Source of the DNA: Phymorhynchus buccinoides
Lineage: Eukaryota; Mollusca; Gastropoda; Neogastropoda; Raphitomidae
Direction of reading: 5' to 3'
Length of the DNA: 64,000 bases
NCBI GenBank assembly: GCA_017654935.2
Contig: CM065710.1
Location: 15,071,873-15,135,872, forward strand
The translations under genes were made by a program, and so were the position numbers. Within the stretch, counting starts at the first letter, position 1. Each line of letters opens with the position of its first letter. Shown one piece after another: positions 41,699 to 55,939 of this stretch. The notes beneath the pieces were generated by a model that was not told the origin of the DNA, did no database searches, and worked only from the letters and a program-made list of their open reading frames with translations.

Positions 41699-42281
41699 AG
41701 GGGCCCCCTGACGGATGAGTTTTTTGCAAGAATCACGTCGAGGTCACCAGAAAGACAGCTTTTTTAAGGATAGGAACACTCACTTTGATCTGGTTTCTTA
41801 TCAATTAAACCGTCAAAACGGCGATTCTTTCTTCCTTGTCGGAGATTGCCGGAGAGAGTAGCCATTTTGGATGGGGTGGTGGAGGTCACTCATTGTGGTT
41901 GAAGTTTTTTTCTTTTTTGTAGTGCAGTTAAACACAAAATTGGTGCTTTTTCCTTTGTTGTGAGCGAAACACCTTTACATAAACTATACCATTTTTTTTT
42001 AAAGAAAAAAAGTCTTGTATTGTGAAAAGTTTGGGGGTTCGTGCAAACGATTTGGTCTAAACCAGGCGCAGCGCGGCCATTTCAAAAAGAGCCCCGGCAA
42101 ACGCCTTCTCTTTGGGTGAAATAATTCGACTTCCAGCATCTCCGCCAAGGAGGAATCGGCCTTTTGACGGCTTGATTTCTGGGAAACCACAGAAAAGTGA
42201 CTGTTGCGATCTCTGTAAAGGATGTTTTCCTGCAGATCTGGACGTGTTTCTTGCAAAAAACTTATCCGTCAGGGTGCCCCT
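41699..42281. mobile_element. TTAA-flanked foldback MITE, copy B (right arm)
   Basis: Mirror of 15,566-16,121, between TTAA at 41,695-41,698 and 42,282-42,285, 10 bp before the lectin exon. Small indels relative to the left copy. Confidence 0.88.
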
Positions 42282-42295
42282 TTAATGTGTTGCAG

Positions 42296-42522
42296 TTCGA
42301 GTCTTCAAAAGGCTGTTTCATCGAGCACAGAGAACCCGCGGGCAGTTTTCTGGCAGCGAGAAGGTTCTGCCACCAGCAAGGCATGATCCCAGCGACCTTC
42401 GATACGGCCCCCCAGTGGAACGATGTGATCAAGTACAGACACAGTCAGCAAAGATTTTCGAAGGACGACTATGTGTGGCTCAACATGCAGGCCACTAGAG
42501 TGCTTTTCAGAATGGGGGCGCG
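42296..42522 (+). CDS. Receptor exon: N-terminal half of C-type lectin-like domain (right copy)
   Basis: Counterpart of 15,333-15,551, identical in the lectin motif (KGCFIEHREP, RRFCHQQGMIPATF, DYVWLNMQ). It carries 8 additional bases near its 3' edge (TGGGGGCG within FRMGAR), giving 227 bp to donor GCG|GTGGAG. This leaves two bases of a codon, which the lectin-core exon (47,333, one leading base) completes in frame. The earlier alternative donor AGA|GTGCTT at 42,499 would not fit that phase. If the arms are haplotypes, this is the better-preserved allele at this junction. Confidence 0.68.
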
Positions 42523-44477
42523 GTGGAGGACATTTATATCAAAAACATTGTAGGTTCTGCTGAAAAACAGTACAATGAATAATGGAACGGTGGTTTATTT
42601 ATTTAGGCCACTGGCTCCCAGAAACCAGGGTCAAGGAACGAAAAGTAGCATCAAACATAATAGAGATACTAAACAACTCTAACTTGATAAACAACAACAA
42701 CACAATAACAACAACAACAACTAATAATAATAATAATAATAATGGATACTTGTAAAGCGCTTTACTCCCGTGCAGGGAGCTCAAAGCGCTGTGCAAAGAA
42801 CTAAACGCTAGAAGACAAATAAGTAAGCATTATCACACATTAACACCAATCCAAGAATTTTAAAAAACTGAAAACAGACTGCAACGTCACTGGAACATAC
42901 AACAAACAAACAACTACACGACAAAATGTAAAGTGGACGGTTATTTTATTCACAAGAGACAAAACAAAACTACTGGATATTTCGGCGAATGCGCCTTAAT
43001 CAACATAGACAAACAAGAAAACAGCACACAGCAAATACCAGCAAAAGAGAGCAAAAAGCAGACAACAAAAGGAGCAAAAAATCAACAAGAATCAAAAACA
43101 AACCAATACTTCCCCTCCTACAGTCCAATGCATGACATCGAATAAGTGAATAATAATCAACATAAAAACAAGCATCAGTCATCACAAGCGTTAGAAACAA
43201 TGATTAATAGATGAGTTATCAACATGAAAAGAAGCAACCAATCAACACAAACATTAGAAACAATAATTATAATGGACAACAAATAAATGAGCGTAATACG
43301 CCTTTCAACATACACATGATACACAAGGTATGTACTTCGCACATACAATACAAGAACTCGAGATATTTATAAGTGTTAATTAAACAAAACAAATGGACCC
43401 AATCGCACACATACATGCAAACGACCACAACGTAATGCACACACACACACACACACCCACCACACAACACACACACACAAACATATGCACACAGGCATAT
43501 AAATTCAACACATACACACACACACACACACCGCGCGCGCATCGCATTCTTACACCTAGGTATCGTGACATTTTGGGATACCAATGGATCCATTGGTTTA
43601 CAGGCCTGAAATTATCAAAATTAATTCCCGCTCTGGAATTGCAAGATTATACTTTAGTTCATGAGTTAATTAACTTTAATCTTGTTTTCTTTGTCACTTT
43701 TTTTGCTATCAATTTCTTAGGGCTTTTTGTGTGTTGTTGTTTTTCCTCCACATTCACAGACATAAAATCATATGCATGGTTACACCGTTACTCATACACA
43801 CCATGCCCCAACTCATATTCACGAAACCTTTCATATTCACGAATCCCCGCTCGATCCTGATCAGAGATCGGGAGAGGGAAATCGCGAACCCCGAGGAGAG
43901 TCTCGCACGCCCAGACAGACAAACTCGCAGGAGAAAGCACACGCGCACACCAGAAGTACAATACAAAACAAGACTATTTATTATAAGCCAAGCACACACA
44001 CACACTTACACAATTCAATACACTCAATGTTTAACAAATTATCTACCATAATATACATGGCATTCAAAGTTTGTCCAAAGAATAAACTAAAGCCGGCAAC
44101 TTAACTGAATAACTAAAAGAGAGTTTGTAAGCAGAAACACAAAATTGAAGGGAAAAACGACGAAAGGGAAGACGAAGAAAAGAAGTCCAACAAAAACAGC
44201 AGAGCGTCCGAAGAAGAAGACAAAGGGGGAAAACAAAAGTCAGTAGGAAAAACTGCTCCCCCTCCTGGGGCAGGCTACAGCAGCAGAAACAAAAGAAGAG
44301 AGACGGCAGAGGTCGCCCCCAGACTCCTCAACAGGAACGTCGAAGCCTGGCCCGAACGCACAGACAGGCCCACAGATCGGGCCTAACACGGGGCCAGACA
44401 GAAAGGCGGGCGGCCTCCCACAGCCGGAAACGGTGAAAAGAGCGGTTGACCGGGCGGTCAGCCATTCAGCAACAGGT

Positions 44478-44610
44478 CAAGTCAGGTCAGGTTCAGGTTC
44501 AGGCTCAGGATCAGGCTCAGGCTCAGGCTCAGGATCAGGCTCAGGATCAGGATCAGGCTCAGGCTCAGGATCAGGCTCAGGCTCAGGCTCAGGATAAGGA
44601 TCAGGATCAG
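44478..44610. repeat. Hexanucleotide array (right arm)
   Basis: CTCAGG/ATCAGG units, mirror of 13,345-13,470 with a different arrangement. Confidence 0.92.
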
Positions 44611-46421
44611 GACTGTATGAAAAACCAAAACAAAAACCTAGTTTTGAACTCCCAGAGTAAACAACAGTTTTGTGTTTACCCAAAAACTAATTCCCCAACA
44701 GTCCTCTTCAGGGATGTAAAAACCCACCCTCCTTAAACTTGGTTCTCTCCAAGAACCCCAAAACGCTGAAAAACACTTTCTTTACAATCCTTTTCACACG
44801 ACTCAGTCTAGGGGTAATATTTCATCAAAAGGATTAACTAAAAGGTTTCACTTTTTCTGGAACAACAAGGCTTTCATACATTTAGAAAATTCTAGCCTTT
44901 CAAATACAAAAATTAACAATTACATTCTTCTGAAAATTTCACAGCTTTTCAGGTACAAGAATGGACACTTAAATTCTTCTGAAAATATCACATAGAATTT
45001 CACCACCAAAAATATGTCCCTTCCATTATCATTTCTTCCAGAAGGCGGACGAACTACAGGCAAAGAATGTATTTCCCCAAAATGGCATTCACAATGTACT
45101 TCAAAAGGTCAAAAAGCCTTGAAAACACTAATTACACTTTCTCTCAAAAATAAAAACAGAAACGGGGATGAACGCTTTACAAAGCCCCTATGAGCATAGC
45201 TAGAAGCGCGACTGGAATAACCCTCTGTTATCCAGCTCTCCGCAGAGTCTCTTAATACCTAATTAAGCTAGGACGATGACCGCGAGGCTAAACATAGGTC
45301 GCGAGGCTAAACATATACCGCGAGGCTAAACATAGGCCGCGAGGCTAAACATATACCGCAACAAGGAATAATGCGCGCGCGTGCACGCATTTAGGATTCT
45401 GAATCTCTGTGAACTCAAATACGCTTTGCACCGAAAAACGATTTGCACGGCCTAAACACACAATGGCGAGCCAAAACATTGATTCAAAAATATGTGCCGA
45501 GTTCAAGTACCAAATTCTACGACCGGCAAAAACCTATCCAACTGACAAGTCATGACCCAGCCAGTCAGTTCCTTAGCCCCTTATGCAAAAATCAAGAAAA
45601 TAATAAGAAAAATGAACCAAAGAAAACGCACACAAATACACATGTTAGCAAACCTATAACTAGCTATTCTACATTGTTACGCGCGCGTTGTTGTACGAGT
45701 TTTAACGGGATTAATACTAATTTTATGCAGCTACTGACCAAACTTCCAAGTGGCGGAATGAAGAAGAAGAATCCTCCCCACAAGACAGTCGCAGCTCTGG
45801 TCTCGCCAAGGGCTCGGGGTAAGCGCGAGCAGGTGGAAGGGGTTCCGGACCGGCCACAGCTTTCTTCCAGGACTCCGGTGAACGCCAGGGACGATGACGG
45901 GGAAGGGAGGACGATGAGGAACCAAATAAAAAGGGGTGAAGATGGCGATGAGGATGAAGAGAAGAGAAGATTTCAGCCGAAGCTCAACAGCTTCGCTATC
46001 CTCACGTCTAGGACTCGTGCAGGATAAACAATTGATAACAGGATCCTTCAGGGACGTGGCCCTCACCACACCTCAGCACTGGGCGGCCGTAGGTGGACAA
46101 AACGATGAAAAGGAGAAAGGATGAAGCGATGAAGCGATGTTGCTTAACTGAAGGAAAAATATGGAGTGACGTTCGACCGGTTTAAAACTCATGAAGTCGC
46201 CAGTTGAATGTGGAGTCTCGCGAGAGGTCAGAGCTAACACGGGTTGCACGGATTTCACAAGTAGGTTGTCTCGATTAGTTTCAAAGAAGGAGAAAGATCT
46301 CGGGGTCCTTTGTGATCGAGTGGTAGACTGTGCCTTTCTCTGTCTGTTCAGAAGAACAATGTCACAAACTCGTGACATACACACACACACACACGCACGC
46401 ACACACGCGCACGCACATACA

Positions 46422-46458
<37 letters not shown>

Positions 46459-47092
46459 TGCGCGCGCACGCACACACACACACATCCTTTAAACATTTTT
46501 AATTTATTGACTTTTTTTTTACAGTCTAATATCACCATTGTGTGAACAGACTTTAAATTAAATCAATCAAATCAAATCACCCTAGGAAGCCCACTGACCA
46601 ACGAATAGAAAGAGTCACTGTTATATGCCCACAACTCTTCCAATGGTTTGTATAACCCCTGAGACCCAATGTACCATCCCTGGAACAAAAGGGAACTAAT
46701 TAGTGTTGTGCTTAGCCAATGCTCTAGGTTTCTCTCCCTTTTGACATGAGGCATGTGCCTCACCCAACCAACTTCAAACGTTAACAGGCTCCTTGTTAGA
46801 TAGGACCCAAGCATTTAAAAAAATCACAATTTTGTTATTAAACAAACATGCTTAAAATATGAGTTAAATAGTAGGAAAATACAGGGTTTGTTACATTCTC
46901 TGCCTTAATGTGATGGGTCATGGTTGACCCAATGGGTCTTCATGGTCTCCGTTTTCTGCTCTTTTTGAGTGTGTGTGCCGCTATATATATATGTGTCTGT
47001 GTTTGGTTTTGTGTGTATTTGCTTTGTTGCGATACAGCTAGAGCGCTAAGACGCTAGACCACCAGCCACACGGCATCATTTTCGGGTCCCAG

Positions 47093-47118
47093 TAACCTTG
47101 ACCTTTGACCTATGACCT
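47093..47118 (-). promoter_or_regulatory. AGGTCA half-site cluster (mirror of site 3)
   Basis: Minus strand AGGTCA, AGGTCA, AGGTCA, AGGTTA with the same 1, 1, 0 spacing; sequence unchanged from the left copy. Confidence 0.5.
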
Positions 47119-47225
47119 TGATTTTCAAACTTGGTCTGGATATCCTTAGTATCTATCCTTAGTGTCCTTGGTCTCTGCATTCAAACGTTATCGTGCCAGG
47201 TGCTCGGCAGCATTTTTGACTCCAG

Positions 47226-47251
47226 TGACCTTGACATTTGACCTATGACCT
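47226..47251 (-). promoter_or_regulatory. AGGTCA half-site cluster (mirror of site 2)
   Basis: As site 2, but one half-site reads ATGTCA, so one of the four is damaged in this copy. The central DR1 pair is intact. Confidence 0.45.
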
Positions 47252-47332
47252 TCATTTTTTAATTTTCCCTCCTCTCCACCCTCCCCCTCCCCACGACGAT
47301 GGCGATGTCGAAATGTCTTATAAATCTTTCAG

Positions 47333-47401
47333 GTATCTCAACTCTTGGCAATGGACGCACGGCTCCATCGCCTATGATGCGGGCTGCACCTTCCTCCCCC
47401 G
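47333..47401 (+). CDS. Receptor exon: core of C-type lectin-like domain (right copy)
   Basis: Identical in motif to 10,564-10,632: acceptor TCTTTCAG, NSWQWTHGSIAYDAGC, donor CG|GTGTTC at the start of the minisatellite. Completes, in frame, the split codon left by the exon ending at 42,522. Confidence 0.55.
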
Positions 47402-48300
47402 GTGTTCCCGTGCTCTGTTGTTCACAGACAAGAGAGGAGGCAGAGACTCCAAACTACGGTACCAGAGAGGAGACAGAACGTTCCAGCCTGGCAGAGTTCA
47501 TACCCGCGTATGTATCTGTGTGTGTCTGTCTGCCTGTCTGTCTGTCTGTCTGTCTGCCTGCCTGAGCTGTGTTGTTCTCAGACAGAAGACCGGGCAGAAA
47601 ACCCCAGAATATGGCGCCAGAGGGGAGACAGCGTTCAAGCCTGGCAGAGTTGCTTCCCGCGTATGTATCTGTGTGTCTGTCTGTCTGTCTGCCTGTCTGT
47701 TTGTCTGTCTGCCTGCCTGAGCTGTGTTGTTCTCAGACAGGAGACGAGGCGGAAACCCCCAGAATACGGCACCATAGAGGAGACAGAGCGTTCAAGCCTG
47801 GCAGAGTTGCTACCCGCGTATGTATCTGTGTGTGTCTGTCTGTTTGTCTGTCTGCCTGAACTGTGTTGTTCTCAGACAGGAGACCAGGCAGAAACCCTAC
47901 CACCCTACGGCACCAGAGAGAAGACAGAGCGTTCAAACCAGACAAAGTTGTTACCCACGTATGCATCTGTCTGTCTGTCTGCCTGTCTATCTGTTCAAAC
48001 CTGACAGAGTTGCTACCCGCGTATGTATCTGTGTGTGTCTGTCTGTTTGTCTGTCTGCCTGAACTGTGTTGTTCTCAGACAGGAGACCAGGCAGAAACCC
48101 TACCACCCTACGGCACCAGAGAGAAGACAGAGCGTTCAAACCAGACAAAGTTGTTACCCACGTATGCATCTGTCTGCCTGTCTGCCTGTCTATCTGTTCA
48201 AACCTGACAGAGTTGCTACCCACATATGTATCTGTGTGCGTGCGTGCGTGCGCGTATGTGTTTGTCTGTCTGCCTGGCTGTGCTGTTTTCAGACTGTAGA
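47402..48300. repeat. CTGT-rich minisatellite (right arm)
   Basis: Mirror of 9,663-10,560 with the same unit order and slightly different CTGT run lengths. Confidence 0.85.
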
Positions 48301-48409
48301 CGTAGCCCCCACCCCCACCCCCATCCCCCACCCCCGTCCAAGAATAACAAAGAAACAAACAAACGATACCACCGAGGAACATAGCTTTCAAAGCTGACAT
48401 GCTTACCAT

Positions 48410-48830
<421 letters not shown>

Positions 48831-50019
48831 GTTCGAGCGTGTATACAATGTGAACATATATTGTGGATGTATGTGCACATGCCTGTTGTATTCCTGACAT
48901 GTAGTTGCACCTAACTTTGAATTTCTCTTTCGGATATATATATATATATATATATATTAAAGTATACTTGAACTCGATAAGCACGTGCCCGTGTAAATGC
49001 GCGCGCATGCTCAAAGCCCCCGGGTAACATCTACAGTATACCACTCTTTCAATACACAAGACGAGACTAGGACAACAAAAGTCATCTAAATTTATACGGA
49101 GCAATAAAATGTTTTAGGCTCTACTTCATAATTCGGTCTTTTGGGGTTATCTTTCCCTACTGTCTCGTCTTGAAGTCGGTTTGGGGTAGTTCCGGTTCAA
49201 AATTAGAATTAAAAAATGGAAGTTACCTACCTTAAACAACAACTATATTTTGTTCTTGTCTTCAAGTCTTAGGGTATTAATGTGGTCGTATCAAGTAAAC
49301 AAATAAGAACATAACTGTTTATAGTCAACGAATGTAAACACTTTAAGAAAGAAACATGAAACAGGACTTAATATTATTAAATCTACAAACTGATAACTGA
49401 GCAATTAAACACCCCTCTGTTTCAATTACGGAGCAGCCATGCCGTGTTTACAGCATTTCCTAACGCCCCACATGGCCGAAAGGCCAAAGAGGGCGTAAAA
49501 CATTATTTCCTAACCGGAACTAACGGGCACACAACTCGTCTGTTACTTCCGTTTTCATTTCGAAACAGTGCTATATTATGGGTAGATACTCAGCTTCTCT
49601 CTTCGTTGACCCAAACCAAACTCCAATAGTTACGAGTAACGCAGACATTGTGTAATGCATTGTTTTACCTCGTCTAGATATGAAGTATATTCAATTATTA
49701 TCACTCGACAATACTCTTGCGGTGTGGTGTTTCATTGACAGAGCGAAAACCGTTTTACTCAAAAAACCCGGGTTTCTTGCTCTGTCAGAGAAGATCTCAC
49801 TGCATGCGTGCAACAGCGCTTCCAACCTTCTATGAACAGTACTAGTTGACATGGGCCAATGGCCTATTCGTGAAAAATTGTTCAGTGTTCAGTGCTAGTT
49901 ATCAATGCATTTGGAAACATTTTGGAATTCTTTGCCTTTTGTCTTCCTTGCCAATCGAGGAAGGGAAGAAAGTAATGTTTTCAGTGGAGTTTGTATGTTT
50001 GTTCCATGGCTGAATTAGG

Positions 50020-50225
50020 GTAAGACGGGGTAAAAAGCCCATGGGCGGGTAAGAAGCCCATGCCAATTATCTCATGAAATGAAGCAAATTTCAGTCACAT
50101 TTTGCCCATGAGACGAGAGTTAATGTTTAGCATTCGTCTCATGGGCAAGTTTGACTGAAATTTTCTTTATTTCATGAGATAATTGGCATGGGCTTCCTAT
50201 GGGCTTTTTTACCCCGGCTTCACCT
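50020..50225. mobile_element. Palindromic foldback element (right arm)
   Basis: Mirror of 7,734-7,947; one arm lacks the GGGTGGGTA stretch near 50,197, so the hairpin is slightly less perfect. Confidence 0.78.
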
Positions 50226-50378
50226 ATGCATGTATGCAATATGCAATACTTTGTAGGGGACTTTTATGCACGTATGTATCTTCACACGATCACTTTTTGA
50301 ACGGAGAGACCTACGTAGGAGGCTGAGATTTTGCATCCGCGTAGGTACTTCAGATATCTAGACCGGGTTCGAAAATGA

Positions 50379-50404
50379 AGGTCATTGGTCAAAGGTCAAG
50401 GTCA
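50379..50404 (+). promoter_or_regulatory. AGGTCA half-site cluster (mirror of site 1)
   Basis: AGGTCA, TGGTCA, AGGTCA, AGGTCA with spacing 1, 1, 0; unchanged from the left copy. Confidence 0.5.
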
Positions 50405-50450
50405 CTGGAGCAGAAAATATGCCGCGCGGCTGGCTGGTGATATGCATATA

Positions 50451-51013
50451 CAGTGGAATCCGTTTAATTGGCCATCGGATAATTGGCCAAAGCCGCTTAA
50501 TTGGCCAATTTCCTCTGGAACGGATTTTTTTCTTCTTAAGCATGTGTTATTTTGTTCGTTTTTGCGGCCAAAGCTGAAATCTTCAATTTCGCTTTATTGG
50601 CCACTTTTTCTCTCTAATGTTTTCCTTTTTACCCCCTTTTGAGAGGGAGAACAACAGAGGCAGACAAACTGACAACACGCTTTTGACGTTTACATGGTTG
50701 AGTGTGAAGTTGGAAGGTGAGCTGTTGTCAATTGAAAGATCCTGCATGGCGTTAAAATCACTCAGGAAAACAAAATCATTGTCTTTTACTCATGCTTCTG
50801 TCAAGTTGTAGGATTAATAAACACACACACACACACACATCACAAAAAGGGAAAGAATTTGAATTTGAACTGCAACATTTAATTTTGACGTCATTGCTTT
50901 TGATTTGCATAATTGCGTCATACAGTATCTCGATGTTCGTTTTATCGGCCGATTCGCTTTATCGGCCATATTTTTCCTGGTTCCAAAAGTGGCCGATTAA
51001 GCGGATTCCACTG
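50451..51013. mobile_element. pogo/Tigger-like MITE (right arm)
   Basis: Mirror of 6,947-7,507 with the same CAGTGGAATCCG ends and TA flanks. Confidence 0.78.
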
Positions 51014-51160
51014 TATATATAAAATTGTCCCTATGTCTTTGAAACGATCATTAAAACCAAAAACCAGTTATATGCTAACTTAGTATCTTGATCTATGTTC
51101 TAAAAAACATAAAGAGTGCTAGCTTAGTTTCTCCTCCTTATTAGGGAGGCAATGGCAGAA

Positions 51161-51214
51161 CCCAGCCGAGGACAGCTGTTTCGACTCTAGGGAGTCTCAT
51201 CAGCTCGGCACTGG
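51161..51214 (-). ncRNA. Hammerhead ribozyme motif (right copy)
   Basis: Minus strand CTGATGA, 5-bp stem II with CCTA loop, GAAA, GTC cleavage site and stem I, all as in 6,728-6,782. The only change is in the outer stem I flank (CATCCAGTG instead of CACCCAGTG), which shortens stem I by a pair. Confidence 0.82.
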
Positions 51215-52622
51215 ATGGGGTCTTAACCTACTAAGGTGGAACTACTCTCCCCTCAACAAGAAGATTGTTCCACAAATGGAATGAGATTGTTCCACAAATG
51301 GAATGTCTCTTCCTGTATATTGGTAAAAGGCTCCCCAAAAACAAACCAGCACTCAAGTAAATTAGAAATGATCAAAACCTTAAGTAATCTTATATATATA
51401 ATACATAATTTATAAATTTATAATTTGCTTTCATAAAACTTTTCTGTGTCCAATGTCTGTATTTGTGAACCTCAGAAACAAAACCAGTTGACGTTAGCTT
51501 TATGAAATGCTCTGTGTTCAACAACAACAACAAAAAGAATAAACACTAACAAGAAAGAATGTATTCCCAATATTTCGGCTTTTGGCCTTGGACGCGGGAC
51601 AGACAGTAGAACAAACTTGACGTAACAAATACAACACGTAACTTGTGTTGACGTCATTGTTGTGACCCAACTGAATTCTTCGTTCCGGGCTTCATGGATC
51701 ACCTGCACGTCTCTTTGCGTTTTGGGGTTGTTGTTTTGTTGTTGTTTTTACTTTGCAATGCACACTTCAGAACTAACAATGATGTCGCCGAGTGGCAGAC
51801 ATGTTCTCTTGCTCCAATGCCCCACTTATAAATCTTCACCTGAGATATAAGGTAAGGGCCCCAAATGTCCGGACGCCACATAAATCTGTCAAAAGCTTCA
51901 AAATAAATAATGCAACACAAGTTTCAAAGACTACACTGAATAGAGAATGCAATTTTATATATTCCTGTTATTTTTGGTCTTATAATCTTAAAAAAAAGAA
52001 ACAAAAGTTACTTGATTTTTTCAAAAAAAATCTAAACTGTCCGACATTACACCCCCCCCCCCCCCCCCCCCCCACTGGGGGTCCAATGTCCAAACAGTGA
52101 CACCTACCCCTGGAAAGCTTAAAATTAAAGCAAATCAACGACTAGTTCGTTTATATCTAGAAGTGCAGAAAAGCACTAAGAAATGAAGAAGACATTAAAT
52201 CACCGCACTGTCATATTTTTGTTTAGAAAAGCGTTCTTATATTCTTTCCAAACAAAAGGCTCAGAATAGAACCAACATTGCGTACATTTCCTGTGCGTCA
52301 TTTAGTGTTATAAGCTTGCATTTGGAAAACTGTTCGCTAGAAGCCTTTCTAAGCTATGATTTTTTCATTCATGAACTCATATTATATCCCTGCATTATTA
52401 GAAGGCATCATTTGGCCACAGTGTTTCGCCGTTAAAAAACAACCAACTACCGTCCAGGCCTAGGAGTTGTCCGACATTTGGGTCCTTTCTCTTAATCACT
52501 GTACAGCAGACAGAAGAAAATGGCGACGCATTCTCCAGAGACAATTTCTTGTTCCTCTTCTTCTTCTGCGTTCCCAGTCATAGCTTAGAAAGGCTTAGAA
52601 AGGCTTCTAGCGAACACTTTTC

Positions 52623-52679
52623 CAATGTCAAGCTTCTAAGCGTGTGTGTGTGTGTGTGTGTGTGTCTGTGTGTCTGTGT

Positions 52680-52719
<40 letters not shown>

Positions 52720-52892
52720 ATTGCCGTATTTTTCCTGTTCTTTGCGCCTCTCCAGTGAGTGGAGTGTAGTTCTAAACAGCTCTGCGCACAGGGACGTTCA
52801 ATGAAAGGGAAATTCAGGTACAGTTTGGCTATGTAATGTGTGTATGTGTGTGTGTGTGTGTACGTGTCTGTGTGTGTATGTGCGCGCGCGCG

Positions 52893-52930
<38 letters not shown>
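52623..52930. repeat. GT microsatellites (right arm)
   Basis: Two GT tracts (about 52,642-52,718 and 52,838-52,931), mirror of 5,069-5,363. Confidence 0.9.
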
Positions 52931-52931
<1 letters not shown>

Positions 52932-52933
<2 letters not shown>

Positions 52934-53640
52934 GTCCTTATTCCAATTTTGTTTTCACTGTTATTAAACGAACTCGCGCATGAAATAATTATTGTGAATG
53001 GTAAACATGGGGCTACATGAAATAGAGCTGTTCCTTTTGTCATTTGCCAACGATCTCACTCTTCTAGCTTCAACAGTAATTGGGCTTCAACATCAATTAA
53101 ACATTCTTGAAAGAGAGACTAATACGTGGTAAGATGTAACGTGGTTACAGCCCTGACATGGCCTTAGTTGTCGACGGGGCTATAATGTTTTATCTTAATC
53201 TTAATCTTAGCAGACTACAATTAACAGTTAACCTAGACAAGTCAAAGATGATTGCATTTAGAAAAGGTGATTCTCTTCATTCGAAAGAAAAATGGTAGTT
53301 TAATGCTAATTTGCTTGAAGTTGTTAATTCTTATATAAGTATTTAGGTCAGGATCAGGATCAGGATCAGTACGTCGCAGATGCCAATACTGGCAATAGTC
53401 GCGACGGGTCGCGAAAGGTCTAACCTTTCAACTAGACACATTTTCTCGCGGGCTATGGAGGAGACAACAGTAAGGGGGAAATGTACATTCTTGGCACAAT
53501 AAAAATACTTGGCTGCAATTCACATTCTCCAAATGTTTTCGTTAAAGTGTTTGACTCTCATGTTGTTCCTCTTTTGCTGCTCTATGGGGATGAAACATGG
53601 GGTTACAAAGCTTACCCAACAGATAGAACAAGTGCATTTA
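52932..53640 (+). pseudogene. LINE reverse-transcriptase remnant (right copy)
   Basis: Mirror of 4,384-5,072: ILFSLLLNELAHEI, FANDLTLLASTVIG, VNLDKSKMIAFRKGD, KVFDSHVVPLLLLYGDETWG. Same interruption and no restored frame. Confidence 0.72.
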
Positions 53641-53654
53641 TTAGTATTATTAGT

Positions 53655-54027
53655 ATTAGGTACTTTATAGTCACAGAGGCGTCTCTGTGAAATTCGGGTT
53701 GCTCCCACCTGGAGAGCGCGTCGCAGCCAGAGGCGCGCCACCGATTTTTTGTTGTTGTTTTTTTTGCATGCGATTTTTGTCACTGATGAGGGAAGGGGTG
53801 TAATTTTTTTTGACCAAATGACAACTTTTTCGTTGCCACTGGGTTTAACGTATGCTAAGTGCATGGGCACATGGGACCTCGGTTTATCGTCTCATCCGAA
53901 GGACTCCACGTTCAGACCGTTAAGGCCTAGTGCAGAATGAGAGGAAAAAATCCCCTGTACCCAGGTTCGAACTCGGGTTTACTTGACACACGAAGCGAAC
54001 GCGCTACCACTGTGCCACTCTACACCT
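53655..54027 (-). mobile_element. tRNA-derived SINE (right arm copy)
   Basis: Mirror of the SINE at 3,968; A-box, B-box and central core retained. Confidence 0.82.
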
Positions 54028-55939
54028 TATGCGCATGCTGTTGTTTGTTGTTTTCGTTCCCCAGCTTAAACACTCTGGGGGCACACCCAGTGCCATGTGA
54101 ACATTTCGCATGGCCTTGGGTGGGAAGATTACGTGTATGGCTGCTTTTAAAGTGCCCCGCCACATGGGCGGCCATACTCCGTCTTCAGAGGACTTCGCTC
54201 CATTCATGGAGCCACCCACACATTCACTCCACCCGTGAAGTGACAACAACCAACAATTCTTTATGGCGTGTAGGGAGAACTGCCACTAGTAAAGAAAGAC
54301 AGCTTCCATTAGGCACAGCCGCATCATTTTAATATTGGCCATGGGTCAGTTTCACTTGCATCACGTGTACAGACACAGTGAATAGCCAAGGACCCTTGGC
54401 CGATGCGCATGCAAAAGATGTTTTCACTTTAGGAACAAAACTACAAAATGATATAGTTTATGGAGAGCTAGGTCGTTTTCCGCTAAGTTTTGACAGCTGT
54501 CATTCGGTGTGTTTTCTATGATTTTTAAAGTACACTCATGATGTGCAGTCATGTCGTCCAACCTAAAACGACACAAACTGTAAAATGAAATAAATGTTAA
54601 GGTTTCCTACTGAATGATGCTTTAATTACACGTGGAAACGTTTAAAAACGATGATGTGCTTTGAAAGATTCTCTTCAAAAGGGCTGGAATTATTCAGAAA
54701 ACATGTTATGGATATATTGATTGAGCGGGGTCTGCATCATAAGGACCATCGTCCTCCTTCCCTTCCCCCTCCCTTCAACTCGAGTTAATCTTTTCTCTTT
54801 TGTTTTCCATTATAGTCCCGTCAACAGGTACGGTCATCTCAGGACTGTCACCGCGTAAAGTTCGACCACTTAGTACAAAACACTCATCAAATGTATCTTA
54901 CCAACGTTCAACAACCTGTACACAACAAAACATACAGTACAATTCATAACATGACACCTCCAGTCTGTTAAAATAAACAAACAAAAGCTAACAATGATAG
55001 CATCCTACCCTTTTGCCGCTTTCACAAACAGCATGTTAGACTCTAATATGAACCTATTTTTAGGTCTTTAAAATCGGAAATGTGGCCAACATTATGATTA
55101 TGTTATTACAATTACTGAACAGTAAGAAGACTCATGATCTGGGCATGGACAGGCCTTTACAGGGTGTAAGGAGTTCAAGGCTCAAACACTGGCTTCGCTC
55201 TCCGTAGAGTTTCTTCGCATTACTAACTACTGAACAAAAAGAAGACATAAGAAATATACAATGTGTACATTGTCTATTGATATGTTGCTGACTTATTATC
55301 ATGTCTCACTCTTTTGGTTGTTGTTGTGTGAATTATGCTATGTTCCTTGGGAGAAAAAAAAATTAAAGAGAAAATAAAAAAAGACAAGAAAAAACCCACT
55401 CAGAATTATTTAAAACCTAATTTTAGTCAGGTCAGCAATGAAGAGAAACTTGTTGACTGCTGGATCGGGACAACAAACACTGACCTTGATAGGAGGGGAA
55501 CTGTTGATCCTTGGTAGGAGAGTTAGTCCAGCTTTCGAGCTTAGCTCTTTTTCCAGACTGAGATGTGAGGGCTTTGCTGTAGTAGAAAAGTGTCTTGTTG
55601 ATGTGAGTACAATTCACAAAAGTTGGTAGGGACAGGTTGACACAGATTTCAGGGTGAAATATCATGAGGGAAGGATGGCAGGGTGTAAGGGTGGGGGTAG
55701 GGGAAGTGTAGTAGTGGGGTGGAGGAGAGATTGTAGCAAGGTTGGGTGGGCTGTTGGCTGTTGATGGGGGGAGGGGGGGGGTAAGGGGGAAGAAAAGGTT
55801 TAAGTTGGAAAGCAAAGTGTGTACAATTACTTCTGTATAAAGAAGTTGGTCACCATCACAGAAGAAGAAGAAGAAGAATGGGGTGAGGTGAAACAGGGGG
55901 CAGGAGACGGGGGAGGGGAGGAGGGAAGGGCGTCATTGT

